Below the pieces are notes generated by a model that saw nothing but the letters and a program-made list of their open reading frames with translations, ran no database searches and was not told the origin of the DNA. 64,000 nt of DNA from positions 62,001 through 126,000 of the forward strand of contig JAMPIV010012274.1 of the NCBI GenBank assembly GCA_024509875.1. The letters run 5' to 3'. The position numbers and the translations under genes were made by a program. Shown one piece after another: positions 21,035 through 33,490 of the stretch (positions within the stretch are counted from its first letter, which is position 1; the number at the start of each line of letters is the position of its first letter). This stretch comes from Oreohelix idahoensis (taxonomy: Eukaryota; Mollusca; Gastropoda; Stylommatophora; Oreohelicidae).

Positions 21035-21585
21035 AACAGTCATTCATTCAGTCATTCAGTCATTCATTCAGTCTTTCATCCAGTCATTCATCCACCCTTT
21101 CATTTAGCAATTCAATCAGTCAATCTTTCAGTCATTAAGCCATTCAGTAAGTCATTCATTCAGTCATTCATTCATTCATTCAGTCGATCATTCATTCAGT
21201 TATTCAATAATTCACTCAGTTATTCATTCAGTCAATCATTCGTTTATTCAGCCGTTAAGTCATTTATTCGTTTATTCGGTCATTCATTCGTTTATTCAGT
21301 CATTAATTCGTGTATTCAATCATTCATTCGTTTATTCAGCCATTCAATAATTTATTCGTTTATTCAATCATTCAGTCATTCATTCGTTTATTCAGTCATT
21401 CACTCATTTATTCCTTTTTTTAGCCATTCAGTCATTTATTCGTTTATCCAGTCACTCATTTGTTTTTTCAGTCATTCAGTAATTCATTCGTTTTTTGAGT
21501 CATTCATTCGTTTTTCAATCATTCAGTCATTCATTCGTTTATTCACTCATTCAGCGATTTATTCATTCGTCCATTCATTCATTAC
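21035..21585. repeat. Degenerate tetranucleotide repeat array (ATTC/AGTC family)
   Basis: About 550 bp of CATTCATTCAGT / ATTCGTTTATTCAGTC words, clearly derived from a 4-bp unit with a 20-bp higher order in places. Imperfections suggest an old array. Confidence 0.9.
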
Positions 21586-21928
21586 CCTTGGGCTCTCTCG
21601 TACAGGTAGGTTTGGAAGTTATTTATGGTCCGGTCTGAGTATAGTAGATGGTGATAGTACGTGAGAAAAAGGTGTGAGAAATAGATTTCACGGGTGAATA
21701 GCTTAAGGAGAAGATCTGTCTCTGGAATGAGTAAGTTTCTCTAGTCCAGCCTATCTATACGACTATAATTTAGTACAAGACAATCTCCCCCCCCCACCCC
21801 CCCCCCCCCAATACATATAAATATGAGTTTAACTACACACACGCACAGCTTTGTGACAACAAGACACACAAACGTGAAAAACTACGGTTAATTGGGTATG
21901 GGTCAGACCAACACACAAAGTTAAGATT
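21586..21928. other. Short anonymous spacer with a C-run
   Basis: Includes a C-rich run at 21786-21810. No gene recognised. It ends against the (TAAG)n tail of the minus-strand LINE. Confidence 0.4.
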
Positions 21929-24900
21929 CTTACTTACTTACTTAGTCGTTTCCCTTCTACCGTAAGGTGTAGAGGTTTGGAAGAGAGAGCGCCAGACTAT
22001 CCTATCGGCTGTCTTCCTCCTGGCCTGGTTCCATTCTAGTCCTCGGTCCTTTAAGGATCGTCTAATGTTGTCCTCCCAGCGGACTCTGGGTCGTCCTGGG
22101 GGTCTGGATCCCTGGCTCTTTGTTTCCCATGCTTGTCGTGGTAGCCGATCTTCTCCCATTCTGCAGACATGGCCAAACCATCAGTTGGCACTGTTCTACT
22201 TGGGTAAACAGAGGGTGGGATTTTAGGCCTTGACGTATCGTCTGGTTGCGGACCATGTCTCTTCTTGTTACTTCAACCACCTTCCTCAGATACCTCATTT
22301 CTGAGGTTTGGATCTGGCTTTTGTGGGTTGTAGTCATTGCCCACGACTCGCATCCATATGTCAAGACTGGGACATAGGTGGACCGGTATACAGCCATCTT
22401 CGTTTTCTTACCAACCTCTCTCTTGCTGAGGAATCCTCGATTTATGGCCTGAAAAAGTCTCCCAGCTGCTGCTTTTCGAGTGGCCAACTCTTCTTTAATG
22501 CCTCCCTTTCGGTCTATAATAGCTCCGAGATATTTAAAGGGGTCAACCTGCTCTAGGACCTGTTCTCCCAGCTTAATCTGATGTCTTCTTTCTTCTCGTG
22601 ATATCACCATGGATTTTGTTTTAGAGCTACTTATGACCATCCCTCTCTTCTCCAGCTCTTCCTTCCAGACTTGCAGGTTGGACTGGAGATGTGCCTCTGA
22701 TTTAGCAATCAGGGCAACATCATCAGCAAATGCCAGCTCTGAAATACATACTTGGCTCATCTTCCAGTACCCCACTGAATACTTTCTTGTTCTCTCTTTA
22801 CATGCCTTGATAACATCGTCCATGAGGAGTATGAAAAGATAAGGTGACAGGATATCACCTTGTCTTACACCAGTGGTGGTCCTGAACTCTTCTGACTTAT
22901 GGTTTACTGTCCTCACATAACTTCTGCAAGACTTGTAGAAGCTCTGTATAGCATGAATCAGAGGTGCTGGAATGTTCTTCCTTGCCAAACAGTCCCAAAG
23001 TTTGCTGCAGGGGACTCTGTCAAACGCCTTTTCCAGATCTATGAAACAAAGATGGATCTCACTCTTATACTCAAGGGCCTTTTCACTCAGCTGTCTGAGT
23101 GTGAAGATTAGGTCATGAGTACTTCGGTTTGCTCGGAATCCGCACTGGATCTCATCCAATTGTGCTCAGCTAGCCGTCGGAGTCTCTGATCTAGGATTCT
23201 AGAGTAGATTTTACCAGGAACACTGAGAAGGGATATGTCTCTGTGGTTTCCACATTGTCGATTGTCATCTTTTTTTTTAAACTGGTATTATGATGGCAAT
23301 CTCCCAATCCTTAGGAATGGTCTTGTTGCACCACGCTGCCTGTAGGACCTTTAAGAGTAATAGGTCACCTGATGCTCCCATGTACTTAACCATTTCTGGC
23401 GTTATACCATCATGCCCTGCTGCTTTGCCCATCTTGATTTTCTCCAGTGCTGCCTTCAGTTCTTCCATCTTTATGTCATCTTCGTCACCATTGGTTTACT
23501 CTTCTATGCTAGTGGTTATCATTTCTGATGCTTGACCTTGCTCACCATCAAGGAGTTCTGAGAAATATTCTTTCCATCTTTCCATTACTTCCTTCGGGGC
23601 AGTAAGCAATTTGCCTTGCTTGTCCTTTATAAAATTTAGAGGGCATTGTTTTTCCTTCCTCTTGTTCTTTAGGGTCTTATAGAACAATTTCTGGTTTTCC
23701 TGGGCATCTTTTTCTAGCTTTTCTCCAAATTCTTCTCAGGACTTCTGTTTTGCTGTTAGCACCTTGTTCTTTGCTTCTGTTCTGAGTATCACATATTCTC
23801 TATATTTCTCTATTTGTCCTGCTGTGCTTTTAGCTCCTAAGTATTGTTTCCATGCCACTTTCTTCTCTCTTATTTTCTCTTTGACTTCCTCTGTCCACCA
23901 AGGTGTCCTCTTTCTCTTGTTCCCAAGATGGACTTCACCAAATGCTTCTGCAGCAGCTGTCTTTATGATGTCCTTGAATTTAAGCCAGAGGGTTTCCAAG
24001 TCATCAGGTTGTTCTTCTGTGTTGCTCACCGCTGTAGAAATAAGCCCCTGATATCTGGTCTTAATTTCTGGCTCTCTCAGCTTGTAGGTCTTGATGCCCT
24101 TTTTCCCGTTTGTTTACTTGGTTTTTGCGTGATTTTGGGCAGTTCCTAGGCTGAGCAACTCTTTCAGTTGTTCTTTTGATTGTAAGCAGGTAGTGATCAC
24201 TTCCAATCTCTGGCCCCCTCCAGACTCTAGCCTCCCTGACATATTTGAATGAGCTCCTCCTAACAATGGCATAGCCGATCACTGACTTATCATTCTTTGT
24301 TGGTTCACATCTAGTGTATGCATGTATGCTCTTATGGGTGAACTTTGTGTTTGTAATAATCAGATTCTGGTCACTGCAGAATCCAAGGAGTCGCTTTCCA
24401 TTGTCATTGAGAGTATCTTCTCCATATCTTCCGATAACTCCACCCCATCTAGCATGGTCATTTCCAACTCTGGCATTGAAATCTCCGAGCATGATAACTT
24501 CATCTAGGCAGTCATCCACTGTCCTTTGAAGCAGTTCGAAGAATTCCTCCTTGACCTCTGCTCTCTCATCCTCATTTGGCCCATACACTATGACCAGGCT
24601 GACTATGGTTTCTCCTTCTTTTAGTTTTACAACCATAATACGCTCCGAGATAAAGTTCCATCCCTTGAGATTATCTTTCTGGTTTTTGGCCACAATGCAA
24701 CCCACGCCCCCTATAGCTCTTTCAGATGTGGGTACACCACTGTAGAGCAGCGTGTTGCCATCGAGATCCATGACTCCTTGTCCCTTTTTCTTTGTTTCCG
24801 TTATAGCCAGGATTTCTAATTTTGCTTTCCTCATCTCTTCCACCAGCTCCTCTTCTTTCCCATTTATACTTCTTGTGTTCCAAGTTCCATATGTCGTAGT

Positions 24901-25040
24901 CCGTAGTCCGTTCCAGTTCGTCGCCTTTAGAATCAGTCCGGTTTTCTCTCTTGTAGTTCGCGTAATCATGTTTTAAAGCAAACAGGTGATTGGCCTGTTG
25001 TGCCTTTGCATGGTGGAGGGGTTGCCGCCTTACGGCCTCC
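21929..25040 (-). pseudogene. LINE copy D, nearly full-length ORF2 on the minus strand
   Basis: Reading from 24969 downward. An APE-type endonuclease is encoded at about 24969-24160 (TWNTRSI, ITETK, YGPNED, MLGDFNARVG, GSDHYLL); it nicks target DNA. The linker follows (24029-23500). RT fingers lie at 23470-23280 (GKAAGHDGITPE); an A9 run near 23273 breaks the frame, and the segment around 23160-23270 also carries the LLSVPGK block. The RT core is in 23159-22200 (FIDLEKAFDR, GVRQGDILSP, catalytic FADD) and is followed by the C-terminal LTYGCESW and EMRYLRK blocks. A final slip near 22160 leads to RPPGRPRVRW and the stop near 21938. The tail is (TAAG)n at 21929-21944. Several stops and shifts make it inactive. 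The 5' end near 25040 has a GC-rich leader. A TSD could not be proven. Confidence 0.9.
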
Positions 25041-26210
25041 ATGCAACTTAAGTTTCTTTTGTTGTTTATTATCATTAAACTTGACAACACCAAATACCTA
25101 AAGAAAGACCAAATAAAATCAGATTTACATTCATAGGAAATAACTGAATAAATGTGCCCTCCCCCTCTTGAGAAAAGAAACCAAAAAGTTAGTAACCCAA
25201 AGGTCAAAGGTTAGCCCTATGTTACAGAATAGACAGTAAAGAAACAAGTTCCTACTAAATGCTACTCAGTAAAGTAAACAATGTTACGCAAAATCAAGGA
25301 TGATACAATTCCTGAAACAAAGAAAAATATTCACTCTCTCTGTCATACTCTCTCTGTTATACAGTGGCCACTCAATCACGCTTACCTATTCTTGGTGATA
25401 TCCCTTTGGAATTACAATGGTTCCTGAATATACAAATGTCAGGGGTATTTCCCAAATTGGCCCCAGTCCATCCTCTAACAATTAAGATTTAATGAGGGGG
25501 AAGGCAAATTTGGTGGTTTATTCCTGGATAAACAAATGTCACCTCGAATAGTTAGTGTAGAAAAACCGAGATCTTGGAGTTCACAGTAAACAGGGGAAAA
25601 TACTTCCAGTATTGCGAAACATCTGGTTGCTAAAAACTGTTACAACTGATAAATGATGGTAATCCTATCGGCTGGCTCTATGGTGAGTACCGATTCTGAA
25701 ACAGCGTAAATTCTTGATGATACTCTTGAATACGACTGTCAGTCATCAGATAATGTTATTGTTTGGTACAACCCCAGCGGGCTGATAAAATTGAAAAAAA
25801 TATTTCTGGCCTTTATAAGTCCAGTTAAATTTATCAGTTAAAATGTTTCTTTGTCTCTTTGGCCAATCCTGTTCACAAATGAACTTGGGGACGCACAAGC
25901 CAAGAAAAAGACAACATTAACCAATCAGTAAACGAAGAAAAAAGACCGCTGGACGCCCTTTGATCAGGTCTGCGTGGAATAAACAAACATTTATGAAAAA
26001 AATGCTACTATTCTATTTACACACGGACGGGGACAAGACGATCTCTTATCCACTCCGTCAGTCCTGATTAAAGTTAAAAGGTCCACGGTGACCTTAGCCT
26101 ATCCTATCGCGCGTCGCTTAGCGAGTGCAGGTTTGGCTGAGTTATGCAGCTCTGCCCCTCCTGCTCCTGGTCAAAGATCAGCGTACAATGTCAATTATTA
26201 TTCAATTGTC
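25041..26210. other. No gene seen between LINE D and the solo LTR
   Basis: AT-rich sequence with short anonymous frames only. It contains a patch of interrupted TCTCTCTGT words (25331-25362). I recognise neither coding domains nor a repeat boundary. Confidence 0.4.
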
Positions 26211-26215
26211 CATAC

Positions 26216-28547
26216 TGTGGTGGGTTGATGTTAATACAGTTTGTTGTTAATAAATCTTAGTGTACTGAATGAGGTCAGCTGTGAAGGTCCCTGAATATAA
26301 CAAATATTTGAGTAAATTTCCAGGGCATCTTTCTACTTCCACCACTATGATCTCATTCCGACTTATTCTTGATAGACTATAAGATGACTACGTTTGGTGT
26401 CTAGGGTTATGAAATGTAGTGTAAGGTTGCATTAACCAACTAAACATATAAACAATTACACAAATTATTTTATTATCTACTACAACACAACAGTGCCACG
26501 ACAATCACATACAAACTACACTTTAAAAGACTATCTTTAGTAAGTCTGTGGTTGAAAGTTAAGGTTTTTCAATTTATTGTCCTGAATCTGATTTATTTGG
26601 AATCAGGACTGACAATCAAAGTGAAATCATAGAAATTAATTACATCAATCAATTTATACAATGGATCTTCTGTCCATAATACATATATTATTATATAAGG
26701 GTGTAATTGTATTGTTTAACTGAGGTGACTTCTAGTATACACTGGTTGATTGTTTACTATCATCATCTCTGCATGTTGTTTGTAAGTTTTTATGGACACT
26801 GATGGAATGTTTATATCACTATACCCAGTCTCTTTTCTAATATAATGTTAGTTGAGCGATCAGGTGCCGAAACATGCACCTAACTTGGTAATATGCTGTA
26901 GGAATCTTCCTGCACTTCGCTGAACGACAACCGTCAGCTCCCACTTCTTCAAGAATGATGGTGGTTTACAGTTGTCTCCGAAAAAGGCAAGACTGTGGCA
27001 TGAATATATCGGCCCACTGTAGTCTGGCACCAGTTATTGACAGCAACCAAATACCTCTGAAATCAGAAGGATATGCCTCCTTCGTAATCAACAGCCTACA
27101 CTAATACTCAACAACCAGGACAGACACATTACAAACAAACATGCAAGATCAGCTCTTTACGACAATCCCTTTCACCAGTTTCTTTTGATGTGACCAGGTA
27201 TACCAGTACTCCTCTCCCCTAATAGTTACAACGCCTCTGCAATTCCAGCAATAATCTGTTGTCCATACAATAGGATAGGTATTATGCTCCTGATGATAAT
27301 CCTATATAATTTAGTTGGTCTACACCTCTCTGATAGTCTTTCATATGCTGGATCAATCTCTAGACTCTGTTTTGAGTCTGCCATAGACCCACTTACTTAC
27401 AGTCGTATGTTAGTATTTCACATTCAAATTTTATTTTAAATAAAATGTTAATAAAATCAATCTTACCACAGATGCAAGGAAATAACACAATTAAACGATG
27501 ACTAGGCAATATGGCACATTTTCGATCTGCCCCTACGTCCAGGCTTTTCCTATGTTAGAAAATTCTCCGCCTGCTCTCATCGATCTTGCGTTGCACAAAA
27601 TTTTCTTGTAATGGCAAGGAACAGTCCCCGTTTCGTGCCTATATCTACTGCTTTGTCCAATGGGACCCTGCTTACATTTAATTTTGAATCTATCGTTTCA
27701 AATAACGACTCTCAATATGTTTCAAGGCAAATATATTTTTAGTTTTTGGTCAACCAATCATACTTCGCCTTCCTTTAAAATCCAGCCAATCAAATATCCC
27801 GTACCTTTTAACCTCATTTACCCAAAGTCGTTTTTTTCAAAACATGCCATAAAAAATTGTAAGCAGGCATGATCTTTACTTGACAGTCTGGTCGAGTCCA
27901 CTATAGTATTATGGCTATAATTAGTTAATTAATGGACTATTTGATTAACTATTACCATATTCTTTGTCAGCAAGTCCTAAGGTACACGAATATATAATTT
28001 ATATGGGACTAGTTGGCTTGGTTCAGAAGTACAGAGTTTTTTTTTTCTATGTTAGTGTTTTTATTTTTAGTCTACTACATGTTCAATTCTTTTCCATGTG
28101 CTGTCGTCTCTATTTACGTCCTAATTACGTCCTTTGAAATAAGAGCTAAGGTTGTTTTTGTGACACGAGGTGTCTCCATGTTCTAACTTTTTCGTCGTAT
28201 TTCGGGGAAACCCCCTATGGCAAGGCTTGCCACTTGCTATAGTTGGCTTTTAGTTTAAAATCAATGCGAAACGTATTAGCATTTAATCTTTCCTTGCCCC
28301 TCCTCGTTCCACAATGCATTTTTAGGCACAATTTTCTTAGAACTAGGAAAAGTGATTATGTCAAGGACGAATTTGAAAAATTTTGGTACCGTTTTGTTCG
28401 TCTTATGCGTTAGCAAATAATAATCTGACGGCGGAGGCGATACCAATAGTTCTAGTAGAAAATTCTTTTGTACTTTCTTATCTTTTCCTTTATGCCCGAT
28501 ATTGTTATATATATTAATTTAGATATTGTATTTAGAAATTCACTACA
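26216..28547 (-). mobile_element. Solo LTR (related to retrotransposon C), minus strand, with CATAC TSD
   Basis: On the plus strand it runs from TGTGGTGGGTTG to AATTCACTACA; in LTR sense it is TGTAGTGAATT...CCCACCACA, 2332 bp, with TG...CA ends. The 5-bp TSD CATAC flanks it at 26211-26215 and 28548-28552. Near its 3' end it shares ACCTTCACAGCTGA[TC]CTCA and TCAGTACACTAAG, in order, with the LTRs of element C, so it is a diverged relative. No internal region is present: probable LTR-LTR recombination product. Confidence 0.82.
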
Positions 28548-28552
28548 CATAC

Positions 28553-29590
28553 GCACACTTACATAAATATCGCCTTTCGTTAATGGCTATTAAATTGTCG
28601 GTGTCTGTTTGTCATCGTATGGTATTAAATATTAGTCACTTACTATAAATACACAAAATGAAATATAACGTGAATTCTATTCTGTCACTATCAGTCGCGC
28701 CTAGCATATACTCAGTCAACTAAAACCGTCTCTTCTTGTGTGAGAAAGCTGGTGGTAAAATTAACATTAAACTGAACCTCTGGCATAAAATAGCTACGCG
28801 TTATTATTTCACTGGTTTTAACAGCTAGGACTCTAAGTGAATTATAATGGTAAAAGCTTTAACACTTTAACACTTAAGCACTAATTTCTATTACCAGAAA
28901 ATTCTCATGAAAAGGTCCCCACGAATGCTTTTAACACATCTAGCGAAATGGTTTTAGCTACTACGTGCTTAGACTATTCCAAAAATTCTGAGTGACGACT
29001 GATAGCTGGTTTAGGAAGACACAGTTTATATATCATCATGGTTGCTCTGATCTATAGATGATGCTACTTTTAACACTATAGTGTATAGCAGAGAACCAGA
29101 ACACGAGTCCCCCCAGATAAAAGTTTTCACTAACGCTCTGTCGGGCGTTGCTAATCGACATCAGAGACTTAAACCCGTGTAACGGGGTTCTCTAAGATTT
29201 TGCCCGTATCTGAAGATCAAAGAGTTAACTCCCCTCTGTGTACGAACTTCAAAGGGTACTCGGGGAAATATTTCAAAAAGGTCCGGTGTTTGTCCCGTGC
29301 GGTCTGTCAGGTATCCGATGATTGACAGATCAGCTCGAGTGAGAAACTTGATAAACAAACCTGATTCACTCCCTGTTATGACTGGCAGGTCGCGAAAGTT
29401 GGTAAACAACTTCGTTTGTTTATGTTCAAGGAAAAGAGGCGTGGGTAAAAATTAAGCTTGTGTGAGTAAGACAGGCAGAAAAATGCATGGTTTTGCCAGC
29501 AAATCATAGAACGCTAACGGGATCACAAAGGCTGTCAGATTACTGTAGGCTATATTTCCATTATACGTCACAGGCTCCCTGTTCAGCACA
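28553..29590. other. Anonymous region right of the solo LTR
   Basis: No recognisable gene. A GC-richer patch at 29110-29410 has an 82-codon open frame on the minus strand (29161-29409) rich in Arg and Phe that matches no family I know. It could be part of another repeat. Confidence 0.35.
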
Positions 29591-30045
29591 GACATTCAGC
29601 AATTTCAAGCTTCCTGTCCTGTGCCATCCTTTCAATATCCTTCCATATCTTCTGTTTTTTCTCTTTCCTGTTTGTCTACAGCTCCGTTTATGTGTCCTTC
29701 TTTTTCTCCTAGCTCATGGACTCCAGAAAAAGAACTGCCTCGTAATGCTATCAGCCGTGTCCTCAAAGTCTGTTTGCCCAATGCCAAAATCTTTTACTCA
29801 CATCTTGGACCCACAGGTTTCTGAAAAAGAAAAAAGAAAAAAAAAAGCCTATCTTGTACCCATTTTTTAACGTCTTTCGATATCTGGTGTTTCCATTTCA
29901 TGTCTGTCTTCAACTCCCTTGTCCATATGTTTCTATGTGTTCCTCTATTTTTCTGACTCTGGAGTATCCAGAAAAATGACAGCTTTGTAATGCTATCAGC
30001 GACTAGACGTGAGTCCAGTCCACTGCCAGCGTCTATTCCTCTCAC
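29590..30045 (-). pseudogene. Two head-to-tail copies of a LINE ORF2 C-terminal fragment
   Basis: On the minus strand two diverged versions of the same block follow one another (about 30020-29830 and 29790-29590). Both start with the ADSITR/K..SFFW-type segment seen at 3045 in the nested LINE (there DSITRQSLFW) and continue through a lysine-rich tail. Stops and shifts abound; the first copy is open over 83 codons. A T-rich run (29826-29848 on plus) separates them. Either tandem duplication or two insertions at one site. Confidence 0.65.
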
Positions 30046-30466
30046 TTTGTTTCTCTGGCTTATTTTAAAAATGGCTATTTCACCCCAATACGATCATTAT
30101 TTTTTTTTTTTAAGCTGGAACAAGAGGGATCTGTTATAGGCAGACCGGGGCCTAGGGATTTTAGGTGGTGGGAGGTCTCGTTTTGCCGCACTGAATTGTT
30201 CTCTTATGAGTGTTAATTTTATGCTGTTGAGTTGGATTACATTATAATTTCGGCATTTTTTTACATTTCGGTGCCCCATAAAGACGACTCGGTGTGGCCG
30301 CATGGCCGAGAGCCGGCTGTGGTTCTAGGCGTACGTGGCTAAGAACGTATCTTCAAAAATAATAATCCCTTGTAATCAATAACTGTGCTTAAAATTGCAC
30401 CAACTTTCTATAGCTTAACATTGAACCAACTTTCTATAGTTGTCACAGAATTGGCCGTTAGCCTTT
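30046..30466. other. No gene seen
   Basis: Mixed sequence with a T-run at 30101-30112. A tRNA-like word at 30293-30330 has A- and B-box spacing too short to count. Two near copies of CCAACTTTCTATAG occur at 30400-30440. Confidence 0.35.
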
Positions 30467-30467
30467 T

Positions 30468-30541
<74 letters not shown>
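30467..30541. repeat. (CT)n microsatellite
   Basis: About 37 uninterrupted CT units. The 'SLSLSL' frame across it is not a gene. Confidence 0.95.
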
Positions 30542-30545
<4 letters not shown>

Positions 30546-30719
30546 AACTATCCATTTATTTCTTCATGTTACGCGCAAAAACCAGTCCCATCGCCGCGCC
30601 TTAGATTTGTTGACCTATTTTCATAATATAATAGTGTTATTTCACGGCTAATTGACCATCCTTAAGGATTAATTGTAATGGCTTAAGTTGTTAAACCAGA
30701 TTGACTTCATACGGTCAAC

Positions 30720-32110
30720 GGAAAGTATTGGTGACTTTCTAAGTAATCCTTTCCCGTCAGACAGGAATGCCCGTCTGGGGGCATTGTTCACTACAACCGC
30801 GTTCCGAAACGTGGGCGGATAATGCAAAAGGAAGATCGGGTGATAATAGCTTACCTCACTTCCGACCAGACATTGTCTGTGTAATTATTACAGAGAAACC
30901 CGTCTGGATAGGCAAATTAGCGATGACACTATCTGCAGGCGATGTTACAAATCGTAATTTGAAAGGTTATTTAAGAGAACGGAAGAAGTCGGGCCATATA
31001 TGAGAAATGAAGTCATGTGTTTAAATTTTAAAATGATATTTTAAAATACGCGGAGGAAATTGTTGGGATAAACCCATTCATAACACGCATGATTGAATAC
31101 AATTGGCTGGGCAATTCTAGATGTTATAAACAACACTTATGATTGGAGCTGTGACATTCACCTAGTCAAGAAGACAACCAGCTAACCAGAGTACGAAATA
31201 GGATCAAAATTCCATTTTATCGGATCGGACCTTGTTTGAGCATCTTGTGGACTTATATCCCAGGAAATCTCAACCTACATTAACACGGAAAGCCGCAGTC
31301 CTAGGAATCTGAAACACAAAGTCAGAGTGGAAGCATAGTGTAAAGTAAAACCCCAGACCGCGTGTAAGAGTCATCTTAAACAAGTTGCCTTGACTATTGC
31401 TCTGAGCCAGGAGTCAGTATTCCTAAAGAGATTGTAGAGTGTGTTGTACATTTTTAAAAATTCTATATTTTGCAACCCTAGTGTGCCGAGGGTCAAGAAA
31501 ATATGGGCCTAACACCATATTCCCAATATGCCTCAATGGGCGTGTAACGGGATCCTATATTTTGCATAACACGTGAAAATTACTAATGGATGTCCAAGTC
31601 ATCTGACGCTGGCAACCTCAACGTATAGAATGATGATATCATGAGCCACCACTGCATGAGAAGGTGACTTCTTTAAACGGGTTTCTCATAGAGAAACAAA
31701 AGCAGAGGTAGTCCCAAGATCCATATGGAGCAGGGAGTGGATGATGACAGAACTGATGTACATACTTATTATATTATTCATCTTTTCAACCAGTGCAAAT
31801 ATAAAGATATTCAATATAAATGTAATGAATGTTTTCCGCTCACTGGGATTAATGATAATGCTCAGAGAGGGCAAAAGTTCTGAGGTAGGTGGGATGGTGG
31901 AACAAACAGGGAAAGTGGGGCCACACGATTGTGTGGCAGGAAACCCAATACTCAAGAGGGTATTTGTTTCTCTTCTTTCATTATACTATTCGGTGGTACC
32001 AGCTGAAGGTACTATCTCTGGAACAAAGTGTCTGGTATAAGCAGCCTGCTGTCAACGGTAGACACCATCATCAGACGGGTCTTGAAGACGCTGGACCAGC
32101 TTCGTGATTA
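30720..32110 (+). repeat. Dispersed ~1-kb repeat family R, copy 1
   Basis: Aligns by eye in the same orientation with 37080-38165 and 63360-64000. Shared words include CTCAAC[AG]TAT then CCACTGCA (31618-31660 and 38040-38090) and CCCAGGAAA plus CTGAAACACA (31258-31320 and 63935-63985). It has no coding capacity I can support. Its length and CG-containing patches would fit an LTR or untranslated leader of an unidentified retroelement. A small SINE fragment interrupts it at 31475-31554. Confidence 0.55.
31475..31554 (+). mobile_element. 80-bp SINE fragment with 12-bp TSD
   Basis: The same sequence (GTGTGCCGA, then TCAAGAAAATATGGGCCTAA and CCCAATATGCCT, in order) occurs inverted within the tRNA-headed SINE at 35261-35539. 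Identical CTATATTTTGCA lies at 31463-31474 and 31555-31566. It represents only the 3' half of the SINE and so looks 5'-truncated, which is less common for SINEs than for LINEs. Confidence 0.8.
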
Positions 32111-32111
32111 A

Positions 32112-32230
32112 CATCACAGTTAATGTACAAGTAACAAAACTAGAGAATGATCACAGTTAATGTACAAGTAACAAAACTAGAGAATGATCACAGTTAATGT
32201 ACAAGTAACAAAACTAGAGAATGATCACAG
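32112..32230. repeat. 37-bp tandem repeat, three units
   Basis: Unit containing CACAGTTAATGTACAAGTAA begins at 32115, 32152 and 32189 with essentially no divergence, indicating a recent duplication. Confidence 0.9.
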
Positions 32231-32690
32231 GAAAAAAGGTAGACGACAACAAAGTGAGAAGTTACTGGACAGTTTGACATCATGGCATGGAAGCAAGTCA
32301 ATTACAGAATTGATAAACAGCTCCGCGGGCATGAAGTTGTGAAGAGGCATGATCATCCACGCCACCTGTCATGGAACTTTGAGAAGATTAAAAAAAAACA
32401 TTAAAATGAAGTAAACTAATTCACGTGATGAGGATGCAGGTATAAAAACTAATGAAACAACATTATTTATGCCATGGGAGTTTAATATAGTTGTATAGAG
32501 AAAGTTTTGCGAATCAGTGTATCTTATTAACTGCTTCTTTTCATTTTTTTTTTTTTTTTTTAGCGCAGTGTTAAATATTTTCTTGTACTTTTATGCACAT
32601 GTCATTATTATGACATAATTTATGGAAATTACTAGTAAACATCACAAACTTTTACATAAATGTTATAGCAAGAGAAAGAAAAACAAAAAC
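32231..32690. other. AT-rich spacer, no gene seen
   Basis: T-run at 32546-32563. Nothing recognised. Confidence 0.4.
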
Positions 32691-32875
32691 AGTCATAGAA
32701 AAGGTAGGAATTAAACGATAATTTATGAATGAGATAAAAATAGATATATAGTTTGGACATATAAACAGATGTAACACCTTGCTGAAAACCATAATGGATG
32801 GAAAAGTTGACGGCAAACGTGCAAGAGGAAGACAGTGTTATAAGTGGGAAGATAACATCAAGAGATGGACTGAAG
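32691..32875 (+). pseudogene. LINE ORF2 C-terminal fragment leading into a minisatellite
   Basis: Frame with DGKVDGKRARGRQ, then WEDNIKRWTEESLSEC: the GK-R-GR-P/Q then W.DNI..W block typical of LINE ORF2 ends. From the SLSEC codons onward the sequence becomes a 33-bp tandem array. After the array a HWRFIA-like segment (33493 onward) resembles the following part of such a LINE end, so the array appears to have grown inside the LINE. Confidence 0.7.
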
Positions 32876-33490
32876 AGAGTCTATCAGAGTGTATCATCAA
32901 GACAAGAGAGAGTCTATCAGAGTGTATCATCAAGACAAGAGAGAGTCTATCAGATTGTATCATCAAGACAAGAGAGGGTCTATCAGATTGTATCATCAAG
33001 ACAAGAGAGAGTCTATCAGAGTGTATCATCAAGACAAGAGAGAGTCTATCAGAGTGTATCATCAAGACAAGAGAGAGTCTACCAGAGTGTATCATCAAGA
33101 CAAGAGAGAGTCTATCAGAGTGTATCATCAAGACAAGAGAGAGTCTATCAGTGTATCATCAAGACAAGAGAGAGTCTATCAGGGCGTATCATCAAGACAA
33201 GAGAGAGTCTATCAGAGTGCATCATCAAGACAAGAGAGAGTATCAGAGTGTATCATCAAGACAAGAGAGAGTCTATCAGAGTGTATCATCAAGACAAGAG
33301 AGAGTCTATCAGTGTATCATCAAGACAAGAGAGAGTCTATCAGGGCGTATAATCAAGACAAGAGAGAGTCTATCAGAGTGCATCATCAAGACAAGAGAGA
33401 GTCCATCAGAGTGTATCATCAAGACCAGAGAGAGTCTATCAATGTATCATCAAGACAAAAGAGAGTCTATCATGGTGTATCATCAAGACA
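32873..33490. repeat. 33-bp minisatellite grown from LINE coding sequence
   Basis: About 19 units of GAGAGTCTATCAGAGTGTAT + CATCAAGACAAGA, encoding ESLSECIIKTR in one frame. Some units lost GAG or other small pieces (for example near 33150, 33240, 33310, 33440), which moves the array between all three open frames. The long frames on both strands are by-products of the repeat. Confidence 0.93.

Noticed and set aside
21929..25060. Exact TSD for LINE D
   Set aside because: Flanks share only a loose TTAAG word (AAGTTAAGATT versus CTTAAGTTTC), which is not enough to claim.
30290..30335. tRNA-like gene with TGGCCGAG and GGTTCTAGG words
   Set aside because: The two boxes are too close together, the second is a poor B box and no cloverleaf can be drawn.
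30385..30651. Open frame rich in Ser-Leu repeats
   Set aside because: It is a translation of the (CT)n microsatellite. The same applies to frames over 34117-34463 and 39282-39561.
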